Shown: in pieces, positions 39,391 to 47,535 of the stretch
Position numbering within the stretch: the stretch's first letter is position 1
Layout: each line of letters starts with the position of its first letter
DNA from: Kribbella sp. NBC_01245
Lineage (GTDB): Bacteria; Actinomycetota; Actinomycetes; Propionibacteriales; Kribbellaceae
Assembly: GCF_036226525.1 (NCBI RefSeq)
Contig: NZ_CP108487.1
Coordinates: forward strand, 2,108,001 to 2,172,000
Direction: 5' to 3'
Length of the DNA: 64,000 nt
Translations under genes and position numbers: made by a program
The notes under the pieces: model-generated
The model's database searches: none
What the model was told of the DNA's origin: nothing
The model's input: only the letters and a program-made list of their open reading frames with translations

Positions 39391-39554
39391 CGGCGTGTCG
39401 CCACTCATCGGTCCCTCGCGCCCACGCCCCACGCCGTCGTTCGCCCATTGTTCTTGCGTTCGTTCGTCGGAATACGCCATAGATACCGGCCGTATTCCGA
39501 CGAACGAATGCAAAGGATGTTGGTCAGAAGGGACCGATGAACGCCGACACGCCG
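39391..39554. repeat. Large nested inverted repeat (MITE-like), copy B
   Basis: Outer arms: CGGCGTGTCG at 39391-39400 with TCATCGGTCCCT at 39405-39416 face their reverse complements at 39545-39554 and 39529-39540, with the same 4-bp spacing. Inner arms: 39454-39476 pair with 39491-39513 over 23 bp with one mismatch, around a 14-nt loop. A further copy of AGGGACCGATGA sits at 39562-39573. The 647-bp stretch 39083-39729 holds no convincing gene; its short open frames on both strands are products of the repeat. Confidence 0.7.
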
Positions 39555-39651
39555 CGTCACAAGGGACCGATGAGCGGGGAGTGGTGGGGCCACTTCAGGG
39601 CGGCGTCCGTTACCGGGTCTGGCGATAGGCGGAGAGGTCCCTCGCGTGAGG

Positions 39652-39686
39652 GGCGGGTCACTCGCGTGGGGGTGGCGGGTCACTCG
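39652..39686. repeat. 13-bp direct repeats upstream of the histidine kinase gene
   Basis: GGCGGGTCACTCG at 39652-39664 and 39674-39686, two turns of helix apart (22-bp period), about 45 bp before the kinase start. The placement suits tandem response-regulator sites, but no promoter core is clear. Confidence 0.4.
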
Positions 39687-39729
39687 GGCGGGGGAAGGGC
39701 AACGAGCCCGGGTTTGGCAGGATGGGCGG

Positions 39730-41028
39730 GTGGCGGTTGCTGGGGTACGGGTGTTGGGGCGCGGGTCGACGTACCTTCGGTGGGTTTACCTATTACTCGG
39801 GGCCGCGTTGGTGCTGGCGTTCTTGCTGGTTGAGAGTGCGTTGGCGGCGCTGGTGCAGGATCTCGCGCCGTCCCGGCCGTTCGCGGTTCTGCTCATCGCG
39901 TTGGTCGTGGTCGCGCCGCCCGTGGTGCTCGGATTGCTGCCGGCGGTTCGGGAGGTCGAGGGTATTGCGGTCGAGTCGTTGCTCGGGGTCCGGTTCGACG
40001 AGCGTCCGCTGGGTCCCGCGCGGACGTGGGCGCAGCGCCGGCGTACGTCGCTCTGGTTCGTCCTGCACCTGATCGCGGGAGGCGTCGCGGGCGTGGCGAC
40101 CACTGCGGCCGTGTTCGGGAGCATCGTGTTGATCGGTACGCCGTTCCGAGCGCCCGGGCGGCACCAGATCGCCCCCGATCTCAGCTACACCACCAGCGGC
40201 ACGTGGACCGATCTCTGGATGCCGGCCGTCGGGTTGACGTTGATACCGCTGCAGTTCTACTTGGCGGCCGGCTTCGGAGCGGCGCTCGCGCACTGGGCGC
40301 CACGCGTGCTCGGGCCGACGCCTGCGGAGCGGATCGAGTTGCTCGAGCGACGTACGGCGACCTTGGCCGAGCGCAACCGGTTGGCGCGGGAGCTGCACGA
40401 CAGCGTGGGGCACGCGTTGAGCCTGGTCACGCTGCAGGCCGGTGCCGCCCGGCGAGTGCTGGCGACCGACCCGGCCTTCGCGGAGAACGCGCTTGCCGCG
40501 ATGGAGACGTCCGCCCGGGCCGCGCTGGCCGATCTCGACCACGTGCTCGGGCTGTTGCGGGACGACCGGCGCGAGGGTTCGGCGACGGCCCCGCAGTCCA
40601 CCCTCGGCGACCTGTCTCGCCTGGTCGACGCCACTCGCGCCGGCGGCATCACCGTCGTCGTACGGCGTGAGGGCGATCTCGACGGCCTGCCCGCTGCCGT
40701 ATCGCGGGAGGCGTACCGGATCGTGCAGGAAGGGCTGACCAACGCCATTCGGCATGCCGGCCATCGGGCCGACGACCTGGTGGTGGACCTGACGATCAAC
40801 CTCGACGCCTCGGGTCTTCGGCTCGAGCTGAGCAATCCCGTGCACGGCCCGGCGTTGTCGCGGACGTCGGGCGGTCGCGGTTTGGCCGGTATTCGCGAAC
40901 GCGTCGAGGTCCTCCGCGGCACGGTCGAGGCCGGGCTGGCGCCGGGCGATGACGCGGTCGGGACTTGGCGGCTGGCGGTTACGCTGCCGGTCGCCATCAC
41001 GAAGAACCCTTCAAGAGCGAGAGGCTGA
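39730..41028 (+). CDS. NarL-type sensor histidine kinase
   Basis: A 432-residue kinase. GTG 39730 is taken because upstream sequence is repeat-rich. Several membrane segments fill the N-terminal half (WVYLLLGAALVLAFLL near 18-33, FAVLLIALVVVAPPVVLGLL near 51-70, LHLIAGGVAGVATTAAVFGSI near 112-132 and one near 165-185). The HisKA_3 box is ERNRLARELHDSVGHALS with phospho-acceptor His223. The ATPase domain has EGLTNAIRHAGH and GGRGLAGIRERVEVL. It senses an unknown, probably membrane-related, signal and phosphorylates the response regulator encoded 4 bp downstream. Confidence 0.92.
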   Translation: MAVAGVRVLGRGSTYLRWVYLLLGAALVLAFLLVESALAALVQDLAPSRPFAVLLIALVVVAPPVVLGLLPAVREVEGIAVESLLGVRFDERPLGPARTWAQRRRTSLWFVLHLIAGGVAGVATTAAVFGSIVLIGTPFRAPGRHQIAPDLSYTTSGTWTDLWMPAVGLTLIPLQFYLAAGFGAALAHWAPRVLGPTPAERIELLERRTATLAERNRLARELHDSVGHALSLVTLQAGAARRVLATDPAFAENALAAMETSARAALADLDHVLGLLRDDRREGSATAPQSTLGDLSRLVDATRAGGITVVVRREGDLDGLPAAVSREAYRIVQEGLTNAIRHAGHRADDLVVDLTINLDASGLRLELSNPVHGPALSRTSGGRGLAGIRERVEVLRGTVEAGLAPGDDAVGTWRLAVTLPVAITKNPSRARG

Positions 41029-41032
41029 TCCT

Positions 41033-41695
41033 GTGCCCATCACCGTGCTGGTCGTCGACGACGAACCGCTGATCCGCAGTGGTCTGCGCGCCATCATCGA
41101 CGCCGAGCCGGACCTCAGCGTGGTCGCCGAAGCGGCCGACGGCGCCGAGGTCGTACCGATCGTGCGCCGGACCAACCCCGACGTCGTCCTGATGGATGTG
41201 CGCATGCCCGCGGTCGACGGCATCCAGGCCACGCGGCTCCTGCTCGACGGCCTGGAGAATCCGCCGCGGGTGCTGGTGGTGACCACCTTCGAAAACGATG
41301 ACTACGTGTACGACGCGCTGCGCGTCGGCGCCTCGGGCTTCCTGCTCAAGCGAACGCCGCCCGCGGAAATCGTGCAGGCCATTCGTACGGTGATGAACAG
41401 CGAGTCCCTGCTCTTCCCCGAGGCCATCCGCTCATTGGCCCTCGCCCATGTCCGCGCTGACGAGAGTCGGGCCAAGCCGGCCGGGCTCGATCACGCGCAG
41501 TTGACCGAGCGGGAGCGGGAGGTGCTGCGGCTCATGGCGAAGGGGCTGTCGAACGCGGAGATCGCGGCCGAACTGGTGCTCGGCGTACAGACCATCAAGA
41601 CGCACGTCGCGAACGTGCTGTCCAAGCTCGGCGCGCGCGATCGCACCCAGGCGGTCATCACCGCGTACGAATCAGGCTTCGTCCCTCTGAGCTGA
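41033..41695 (+). CDS. NarL/LuxR-type response regulator
   Basis: A 220-residue regulator from GTG 41033. Receiver domain with VVDDEPLIRSGLRAII, phospho-acceptor Asp55 in VLMDVRMPAVDG, Thr in VVTTFEND and Lys in FLLKRTPP. The C-terminal LuxR HTH is LTEREREVLRLMAKGLSNAEIAAELVLG region followed by VQTIKTHVANVLSKLGARDR. It is the partner of the upstream kinase (4 bp apart). Targets are unknown; direct repeats upstream of the kinase gene could be autoregulatory sites. Confidence 0.95.
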   Translation: MPITVLVVDDEPLIRSGLRAIIDAEPDLSVVAEAADGAEVVPIVRRTNPDVVLMDVRMPAVDGIQATRLLLDGLENPPRVLVVTTFENDDYVYDALRVGASGFLLKRTPPAEIVQAIRTVMNSESLLFPEAIRSLALAHVRADESRAKPAGLDHAQLTEREREVLRLMAKGLSNAEIAAELVLGVQTIKTHVANVLSKLGARDRTQAVITAYESGFVPLS

Positions 41696-41706
41696 CAGGA
41701 CTCGAG

Positions 41707-42210
41707 CTAGCAGTTCTCGTCCAGCTCCTCGGCGAGCGTGCACGCATCGGCGTTGTGCCCGCTCGCCTCGGCGCGCACGGCCACGCGCTGCAGCAAGGTC
41801 CGGAACATCAGGCGCTCGCCCTCGTCGAGGCTGTCCAGCACCTGCCGCTCGGCCGTCGTGAGCCGCTTCTCGAGGTCACAAAGCACCTCGCGCCCTTTGT
41901 CGCTCAGCACGATCAGCCGTGCCCGGCGATCGGTCGAATCGGGCTGACGCTCGACCAGGCCGGCCTTCTCCAGGTCATCCAGCAGGTACGTCATGACGGT
42001 CCGGTCGACGCCCAGATGACCAGCGAGCTCGAGCTGACGGCGCGGGCCCTCGCGATTCGCCGTCGCGAGCACCTGGTAACCGCGCGGTCCACCCGGCACG
42101 TCGGCCAGCGACTCGCCGGCGGCCTTCGCGTAGCGCCGGAAGACGACGCCGAGCGCCCAGCCGAGGTCTTCCTCGACCGAGGTCGGCACTTCCGCGATGG
42201 GGCTGGACAT
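41707..42210 (-). CDS. MarR-family transcriptional regulator
   Basis: A 167-residue MarR protein. The winged helix spans about 60-110 with LELAGHLGVDRTVMTYLLDDLEKAGLVER and DSTDRRARLIVLSDKG, the family's wing. It is divergent from the azoreductase gene across 132 bp that holds an imperfect palindrome, the standard arrangement for a MarR repressor of a quinone or azo-compound stress enzyme. Convergent with the response-regulator gene, 11 bp apart. Confidence 0.92.
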   Translation of the reverse strand: MSSPIAEVPTSVEEDLGWALGVVFRRYAKAAGESLADVPGGPRGYQVLATANREGPRRQLELAGHLGVDRTVMTYLLDDLEKAGLVERQPDSTDRRARLIVLSDKGREVLCDLEKRLTTAERQVLDSLDEGERLMFRTLLQRVAVRAEASGHNADACTLAEELDENC

Positions 42211-42240
42211 GCGCCAAGTCTACGTGATGCGCACTACCCG

Positions 42241-42265
42241 GAATATGATCTGGCTTGCATATGTT
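42241..42265. promoter_or_regulatory. Candidate MarR operator
   Basis: GAATATGATC ... GCATATGTTC at 42241-42265 is an imperfect palindrome (GAA-x-ATATG arms) in the MarR-azoR divergent intergenic region. Confidence 0.4.
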
Positions 42266-42342
42266 CTGCTCTACAGATTATCTTCGTGGCAGCTCATCAC
42301 CGAGCGCCTTGCTCGTAGCCGGACTTCGAAAGGACCAACTCC

Positions 42343-43005
42343 ATGACCACCCTGCTTCGCGTCGACGCCAGCTTTCGGGTCGAAGGATCCATCAGCCGAG
42401 GTCTCGCCGACAGCGCCCAGAGCGCTTGGGAGGCGGAGCACCCGGACACCAAGGTCGTCCGCCGTGACCTCGGGCTGAACCCGCTGCCCGCCGACGCCTG
42501 GCCCGCCGCGATCTCGGCGAAATTCGCCCCGGCGGAATCACGCACGCCCCAGCAGCGCGCCGCCGTCATGTTCTCGACCGCCCTTGCTGACGAACTGATC
42601 GAGGCCGACGCCGCGATCATCGCCGTACCGCTGTACAACTTCGGGATTTCCCAGCACGTGAAGACCTGGATCGACCTGCTGCTCGCCGACCCGCGTTTCG
42701 CACCGGGCGCGCCGGAGCCGATGGCCGGACGCCCGGTGCTCTTCGCGCTCGCCCGTGGCGGCGGCTACGGTCCGGGCACTCCGCGCGAGGGTTGGGACCA
42801 CGCCACGCCGTACCTGCAGAGGATCTTCGGCGACGTGTTCAAGATGGACGTCCGCATCGCTGCCGCTGAGCTGACGCTCGCCCCGGTTACGCCGGCCATG
42901 TCGGAACTGATCGACCTCTCCAAGGAGTCCGAGGCCGCCGCCCACGTACGCGCCAACGAGCACGCCCTCGAACTAGCCCGTCGGCTGGTCCGTCCCGCCG
43001 CCTGA
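42343..43005 (+). CDS. azoR: FMN-dependent NADH-azoreductase
   Basis: A 220-residue flavodoxin-like reductase of the AzoR/NQO group. The FMN-binding start LLRVDASFRVEGSISRGLAD, the VPLYNFGISQHVKTWIDLL block and ALARGGGYGPG segment identify the family. It reduces azo bonds and quinones with two electrons from NAD(P)H, protecting against thiol-reactive quinones. Divergent from a MarR gene that probably represses it. Its 3' end overlaps by 33 bp the convergent rRNA methyltransferase gene. Confidence 0.93.
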   Translation: MTTLLRVDASFRVEGSISRGLADSAQSAWEAEHPDTKVVRRDLGLNPLPADAWPAAISAKFAPAESRTPQQRAAVMFSTALADELIEADAAIIAVPLYNFGISQHVKTWIDLLLADPRFAPGAPEPMAGRPVLFALARGGGYGPGTPREGWDHATPYLQRIFGDVFKMDVRIAAAELTLAPVTPAMSELIDLSKESEAAAHVRANEHALELARRLVRPAA

Positions 43006-43833
43006 CGTCGGGTGCCAGGTCGAGATGGTGACGGAGAGCGTCACGTCGGCCGGATCGGGCAGCGTCGCGAGCCGCTCGGTCAGGGAGTCAGCCTCGGTGT
43101 GAAAGGCGCTCGGACCCATCGCGACCAGATTGCGGATGGACGTGTGGTCGAGCTTCATCACCTGTTCGACCTGTACGTCGTCCGCGCGGGTGAAGTGCCC
43201 GCCGAGCGATGACATGAGGCGGGCGTCCTTCGATTCGTCCACCTTGACCAGGCCGAGTACGTCGACGAGTTCGGCGAGGTGGGCCGCGTTCGGCGTCACC
43301 ACCAGTAGGGTGCCGTCGGCGGTGAGCACGCGGGCCATCTCGGCGGCGTTCCGCGGGGCGAATACGTTCAGCAGGATCTGCGCGGAGTCGTCCAGTAGCG
43401 GCAGTTCGCGCCAGGCGTCAGCCACGACCGCGCCGATTCGCTCGTGGGCCTTCGCTGCCCGGCGCGCCGCATACCGCGACACGTCCAGCGCGATCCCGGT
43501 CCTGGCCGGGGCGGCACCGACTACGCCGGCCAGGTAGTACGCCGTACCCGCTCCAACCTCAACCACGACACCAGCCACGGCCGGGCTGACGAGTCCGGCC
43601 AAGGCGTCGCGGATCGGCCGGTAGTGGCCTTCGCCGAGGAACGCCGTCCGCGCCGCGACCATGTCTGCCGTGTCGCCGTCGATACCGGTCGACGTCGACG
43701 GCAACAGGTTGAGGTAACCCTGTTTGGCCAGGTCAAAGGCATGCCCCGAGGCGCAGGTCGCCATACGGCCCTCGAGCCGCAGGCCCTCCCGGCAATGCGG
43801 GCATCGCAGCGCAGCGGCCACCTCGGTCAACAC
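42973..43833 (-). CDS. rlmA: 23S rRNA (guanine-N1)-methyltransferase, RlmA family
   Basis: A 286-residue SAM-dependent methyltransferase. The N-terminal zinc finger is LRCPHCREGLRLEGRMATC with ASGHAFD, followed by AKQGYLNLLP, then the SAM-binding VVEVGAGTAYYLAGV and LNVFAPRNAAEMARVL. This combination is specific to RlmA(I)/RlmA(II)-TlrB, which methylate G745 or G748 of 23S rRNA; G748 methylation can give tylosin resistance. Which site is modified cannot be read here. Starts at GTG 43833. Confidence 0.9.
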   Translation of the reverse strand: MLTEVAAALRCPHCREGLRLEGRMATCASGHAFDLAKQGYLNLLPSTSTGIDGDTADMVAARTAFLGEGHYRPIRDALAGLVSPAVAGVVVEVGAGTAYYLAGVVGAAPARTGIALDVSRYAARRAAKAHERIGAVVADAWRELPLLDDSAQILLNVFAPRNAAEMARVLTADGTLLVVTPNAAHLAELVDVLGLVKVDESKDARLMSSLGGHFTRADDVQVEQVMKLDHTSIRNLVAMGPSAFHTEADSLTERLATLPDPADVTLSVTISTWHPTSGGGTDQPTG

Positions 43834-43866
43834 CCCGCGAGGCTATCGCGGCAGCGCGTAAAGGGG

Positions 43867-44724
43867 TCAGCCGGAGATGTCGCGGGTGGTCAGGCGGGCC
43901 CAAGCGGCAGCGTAGAAGACGGTCAGGTACGCCGCTTGGAGGCCGAGATTGCGGACGATGGCGTCCCAGTACGGCGGGTCGCGCAGCAAGTCGGCGAACG
44001 ACATCCAGCCGTACGTCGGCAGCCACGGGTGGATCACGTCGAGCTGAGGTATCGCGCCGAGAATGCCGAGCACGATGAAACTGATGAACGTCGCGGCCAT
44101 CGCAGCCAGTGGGGTCGACGTCATCGAGGATACGAACAGCCCGATTCCGGCCAATCCGAGCAGTGATGCGGCGACGAGCACGGCGATACCCAGAGCGCGC
44201 AGGATGCCGTCGGCCAGCGGCACGGTCGAACCAGAGATCAGCACGACATCGCCCAGCGGGAACAAGATCGCGCCAACGATCAACCCGGAGATCCAGATCG
44301 TCATCGTCGCGGCGAACGCGAAGACCACCAGCGCCACCAGCTTCGCCGCGAGCAGTCGGGAACGCCCGGCCGGCGCGGTGATCATGTTGCGCAACGTGCC
44401 GAGGCTGGCTTCGCCCGCGAGCGATTCACCCGAGACGACGGTGATCGCCGTCGGCAGGAAGAACGGCAGGGACAGACCGAGGCTCGCGACAACCAGGAAC
44501 AGCCCGTTCTCCGTGATGTCACCGAGGAATCCCTCGGCATCACCGGACGAACCGGCGATTCGCACCGCGACCCCGATCAGGATCGGGACGACGGCGAGCC
44601 CGGCGAGCAGCACCCAGGTCCGCGCCCGGCCGAACACCAGGCGCAACTCCGACCCGAACAGTCCAAGCCCCCGCCCCACGGACACGCTGCGCGGAGCGAG
44701 CGTCACTGCTTCACTCTGCGACAT
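43867..44724 (-). CDS. ABC-2 type exporter permease
   Basis: A 285-residue membrane protein with about six segments (WVLLAGLAVVPILIGVAVRI, LFLVVASLGLSLPFFLPTAITVV, LVALVVFAFAATMTIWISGLIVGAIL, ALGIAVLVAASLLGLAGIGLFVSS, and MAATFISFIVLGILGAI). A GSSGDAEGFLGDITENG loop separates the first two. It has the ABC-2/NatB organisation and probably exports a peptide, lipid or ion with the ATPase encoded just upstream; the genes overlap by 14 bp. Confidence 0.88.
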   Translation of the reverse strand: MSQSEAVTLAPRSVSVGRGLGLFGSELRLVFGRARTWVLLAGLAVVPILIGVAVRIAGSSGDAEGFLGDITENGLFLVVASLGLSLPFFLPTAITVVSGESLAGEASLGTLRNMITAPAGRSRLLAAKLVALVVFAFAATMTIWISGLIVGAILFPLGDVVLISGSTVPLADGILRALGIAVLVAASLLGLAGIGLFVSSMTSTPLAAMAATFISFIVLGILGAIPQLDVIHPWLPTYGWMSFADLLRDPPYWDAIVRNLGLQAAYLTVFYAAAWARLTTRDISG

Positions 44725-45649
44725 CGAAGCCCTCCCCCGTCAGCGCCACGAACGCGTCTTCGAGACTCGGCCGCTCCAGCCCGAAGCCATGGATCCGGAC
44801 GTCGGCCGCGACCAGCGCCGCGGCGAGTTTGTCGATCGGCAGCTCGCCGGGATCGCCGTCGACCGTCTCGTCCAGCCGGCGCAAATCCGTCACACCCAAC
44901 CCGGTCAGCGTCTCCGCCGCCGTACCAAGGTCCGGCGTACGAACCACCAATCGCGGGCGCAGCTCCGAACGCAGCTCGGCCATCGGCGACTGGCGCAACA
45001 ACTTGCCCCGGCTCATCACGGCCGCGTGAGTGCAAACCTGCTCCACCTCGGCCAGCAGGTGAGTCGACGTGAAGACCGTGATCCCGTCACTGGCCAACTC
45101 GCGGATCAAATGGCGAACCTCGCGGGTGCCCTGCGGATCAAGGCCGTTGGTCGGCTCGTCGAGCACAAGGAGATCGCGTCGTTGCATCAGCGCGACCGCG
45201 ATACCGAGGCGCTGCTTCATCCCGAGCGAATAGGCCCTGACCTTCTTCCCCGCGGCCACCGACAGCCCGACCCGCTCCAACGCCTCGCCGGCCCTGGCCT
45301 TGCGGGTCCGTGGGTCGGACGTCCGGTCGGCGGCGTCGAAGCGCATCAGGTTCGCCTGGCCACTCCAGAACGGGTAGAACGCCGGCCCCTCAACGAGCGC
45401 CCCAACCCGCGGCAAGACCGACAGCTGCGCCTTCGGCATCGGCTGCCCGAGCAACTCCACCGAGCCCGACGTCGGCGCGATCAGGCCGAGCAGCATCCGG
45501 ATCGTGGTGGTCTTGCCCGAGCCGTTCGGCCCGAGGAATCCGAAGACCGAACCCGCCGGCACCTCCAGATCGACCGAGTCAACGGCCAGCTGCCCGCTTC
45601 GGAACCGCTTGCTCAGACCCCGGGTGATCACCGGGGCCGTATCGGTCAT
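44711..45649 (-). CDS. ABC exporter ATPase
   Basis: A 312-residue single ABC ATPase. Walker A GPNGSGKTTTIRMLLG near 39-54, signature YSLGMKQRLGIAVALM and Walker B LLVLDEPTNGLDPQG are present, followed by the STHLLAEVEQVC switch. A C-terminal extension (about 215-312) is typical of NatA/CcmA-type drug or antibiotic exporter ATPases. It pairs with the downstream ABC-2 permease and follows a LolA-like secreted protein gene by 12 bp. Confidence 0.93.
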   Translation of the reverse strand: MTDTAPVITRGLSKRFRSGQLAVDSVDLEVPAGSVFGFLGPNGSGKTTTIRMLLGLIAPTSGSVELLGQPMPKAQLSVLPRVGALVEGPAFYPFWSGQANLMRFDAADRTSDPRTRKARAGEALERVGLSVAAGKKVRAYSLGMKQRLGIAVALMQRRDLLVLDEPTNGLDPQGTREVRHLIRELASDGITVFTSTHLLAEVEQVCTHAAVMSRGKLLRQSPMAELRSELRPRLVVRTPDLGTAAETLTGLGVTDLRRLDETVDGDPGELPIDKLAAALVAADVRIHGFGLERPSLEDAFVALTGEGFDVAE

Positions 45650-45661
45650 CGGCCGGTCCGA

Positions 45662-46780
45662 TCAGCGCGGCGCTTTGGCGGCGGCCGACTCGAGGACCTC
45701 CGGCGGCACCAGCCCGACGATGATCCGGCCGTCGTCGGTGAACAGTGCGCTCACCATCCGGGTGGTCAGAACCTTGCCACTACCCCAGCTGCCCTGCAGC
45801 GTCCGGGCGTTCGCCAGCAGCGGTTGCAGTGACGCCGTGTCAGCGGATGCGCCCTTGAGCACGACCACCGAACTCCAGCCCTCGCCAACCACCGTCGGCC
45901 GATCCCCAGCCTTGCCCAGCTTGTCCGGCACACCCGGCTTCACGGGCTTCTCAGACTTGTGAGGCTTCTCGCCACGGCCAGGTTTGTCAGTCAGCGCGGG
46001 CAGCTTCTCCTCGTTGACCTTCGTGCCCTTCGGCGGCGTGAAGGTGAACGTGCTCGCCGGCGGCACCTCGAACGACACCTCGGTGAAGCCCAGTTCGACT
46101 GCCGGGTCTCCCCCGGCCCGCGGCAATACCTTCACCTGCAGCGGCACCCACTCCTTGGCATCCACCGCGAGCGTCACCGAACCGACCGTGGTCTGATCCG
46201 TACGCGGCGTCAGACGCAGCACATACGCGTCGCGGCCGGCGACCGACTCCGTCCCCGTCACCGTGACCTCGGTCGACGGGTCGACGGCGTCCAGGAACTG
46301 CTTCGCCACCGCGGTCGGGTCGTAGGCCTTGCCCAGTTCCTTACCCGGGTCCTTGTCATGGGCACGGCCGGCGGGCAGCGTCAGCTTGGTGGCCTCGCGA
46401 CTGCGCGAGTCATACGCCCAGGCGGTCTTGCCGTCGGTCGTGAAGACGCGCTCGGCCATGTTGTCGAGCACCGCGGCACGGGCCTTGTCCGGCGCGGCCA
46501 GCGCGATCCGGGCGGTGTGGTCCCCGGTGATGAGGTCCAGCGCCTGGCTGCCGACCAGACCGGGAATCGCGGGCAGACCGAGGTCGGTGCTCGAACGCAC
46601 CACCCCGGACAGGCCGTCGACCTTCGCGCCCTGGACGTTCGTCAGGAGCTGTTGTGCGGTGATATCCGGCAGGTCCGGTGACGCATCCGCGACAACCGGC
46701 ACCAGCACGGCACCACCGGCCACGACCGCGATCGCCGTGACCGGCGCCAACCAACGTCGATTACTCCGCGTTCCACCCAT
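45662..46780 (-). CDS. Secreted LolA/MucB-like protein
   Basis: A 372-residue exported protein: signal segment LAPVTAIAVVAGGAVLVPVVADA (10-32). The body resembles LolA-like/DUF2092 beta-half-barrel proteins (LSGVVRSSTDLGLPAIPGL, TARIALAAPDKARAAVLDNMAERVF in two pieces, GRDAYVLRLTPR, EVSFEVPPASTFTFTPPKG), then a Lys/Pro/Gly-rich linker (about 255-295) and a C-terminal module like the small anti-sigma sensor domains (LLANARTLQGSWGSGKVLTTRMVSALF in two parts). It sits 12 bp before the ABC ATPase, so it may sense or feed the exporter. Its function is inferred. Confidence 0.72.
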   Translation of the reverse strand: MGGTRSNRRWLAPVTAIAVVAGGAVLVPVVADASPDLPDITAQQLLTNVQGAKVDGLSGVVRSSTDLGLPAIPGLVGSQALDLITGDHTARIALAAPDKARAAVLDNMAERVFTTDGKTAWAYDSRSREATKLTLPAGRAHDKDPGKELGKAYDPTAVAKQFLDAVDPSTEVTVTGTESVAGRDAYVLRLTPRTDQTTVGSVTLAVDAKEWVPLQVKVLPRAGGDPAVELGFTEVSFEVPPASTFTFTPPKGTKVNEEKLPALTDKPGRGEKPHKSEKPVKPGVPDKLGKAGDRPTVVGEGWSSVVVLKGASADTASLQPLLANARTLQGSWGSGKVLTTRMVSALFTDDGRIIVGLVPPEVLESAAAKAPR

Positions 46781-46801
46781 GCGTCAAGACTCGCACCGGG
46801 A

Positions 46802-46829
46802 CGGGCCGGAACCAAGGTTTACCGGCCCG
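46802..46829 (-). terminator. Terminator hairpin of the first cobalamin operon
   Basis: CGGGCCGG (46802-46809) and CCGGCCCG (46822-46829) form a perfect 8-bp stem with a 12-nt loop, downstream of the LURP-one gene and upstream of the LolA-like gene (minus strand). Confidence 0.6.
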
Positions 46830-46925
46830 ATCAGGGTTAGTTCCCCCAAATGGGTGACTGGCCCGGCCGACGACGTACCGCAGAAGTCGTACGCGGCTAC
46901 GACCCAGGTCGTACAAACTGAAGAA

Positions 46926-47522
46926 TCAGCGGCTCTGGAGCGCGTCGAGCGCCACCGTCATCGCTGCCGCCACCCGGAAGTCGAGCCGCTGATCGGGCAC
47001 GTGCACGGTGTAGCGGTCGCGGATCGACCTCTTGCGCTCGACCGACATCACCGGCTGGCCGCTGGCGTTGTCGGTGAAGTCGAAGTGGAAGATGAACGGC
47101 AGCGGAATCTCGCCGACGATCGGGATGAACTGCCAAACCCGGCGGATCACGGCGACCTTGTGGTTGCGCTCGGTGCCGAAGGCCTCGAGGCCCGGCGCGG
47201 TCAGGTGCCAGCTCGACCGCAGCAGGCTCTTGCCGAAGTCCTTCTTGAACCAGCCGATCGGCTGCCCATTGGCGTCGAACACGTCGTAGCCGGCGCCGAG
47301 GTCGATCTTCTTGCGGGCCTTGAAGGAGAAGACGGCCTGGCTCTTGCTCTGGTCGGTATAAAAGGTCACCTGCTCCTTCAGCGCCATCCGCTTCTGCTGG
47401 GCGAATGCGAGCACCTGCCCGTCGCTGCCGTCGGGGTTCGCGGCGAGCAGTTCGTACTGGTTCACCATCATGGTGATGCGCTGCTTCATGAAGAAGCCTG
47501 GGACATACATCGGTGCCGTCAT
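46926..47522 (-). CDS. LURP-one-related (Tubby-like barrel) protein
   Basis: A 198-residue protein starting MTAPMYVPGFFMKQRITMM, with FFMKQRITMMVNQYELL, LAFAQQKRMALKEQVTFYTD, FSFKARKKIDLGAGYDVFD, PIGWFKKDFGKSLLRSSWHL and VMSVERKRSIRDRY. These strand-turn patterns match the LOR/YxjI family, a Tubby-like/phospholipid-scramblase fold. Its biochemical role is unknown. It follows the BluB fusion by 13 bp in the riboswitch-controlled cobalamin operon, an unexpected partner. No signal or membrane segment is seen. Confidence 0.78.
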   Translation of the reverse strand: MTAPMYVPGFFMKQRITMMVNQYELLAANPDGSDGQVLAFAQQKRMALKEQVTFYTDQSKSQAVFSFKARKKIDLGAGYDVFDANGQPIGWFKKDFGKSLLRSSWHLTAPGLEAFGTERNHKVAVIRRVWQFIPIVGEIPLPFIFHFDFTDNASGQPVMSVERKRSIRDRYTVHVPDQRLDFRVAAAMTVALDALQSR

Positions 47523-47535
47523 GCCGAGGAGTTTC

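Noticed and set aside
37268..39628. A 786-codon plus-strand frame opposite the ABC importer genes
   Set aside because: Low-complexity Arg/Gly/His product with no motif; the opposite strand holds three intact ABC genes with normal overlaps.
39160..39683. Several short open frames with repeated peptide words on both strands
   Set aside because: They arise from the nested inverted repeat; the codon pattern is not coding-like and no start site has a ribosome-binding sequence.
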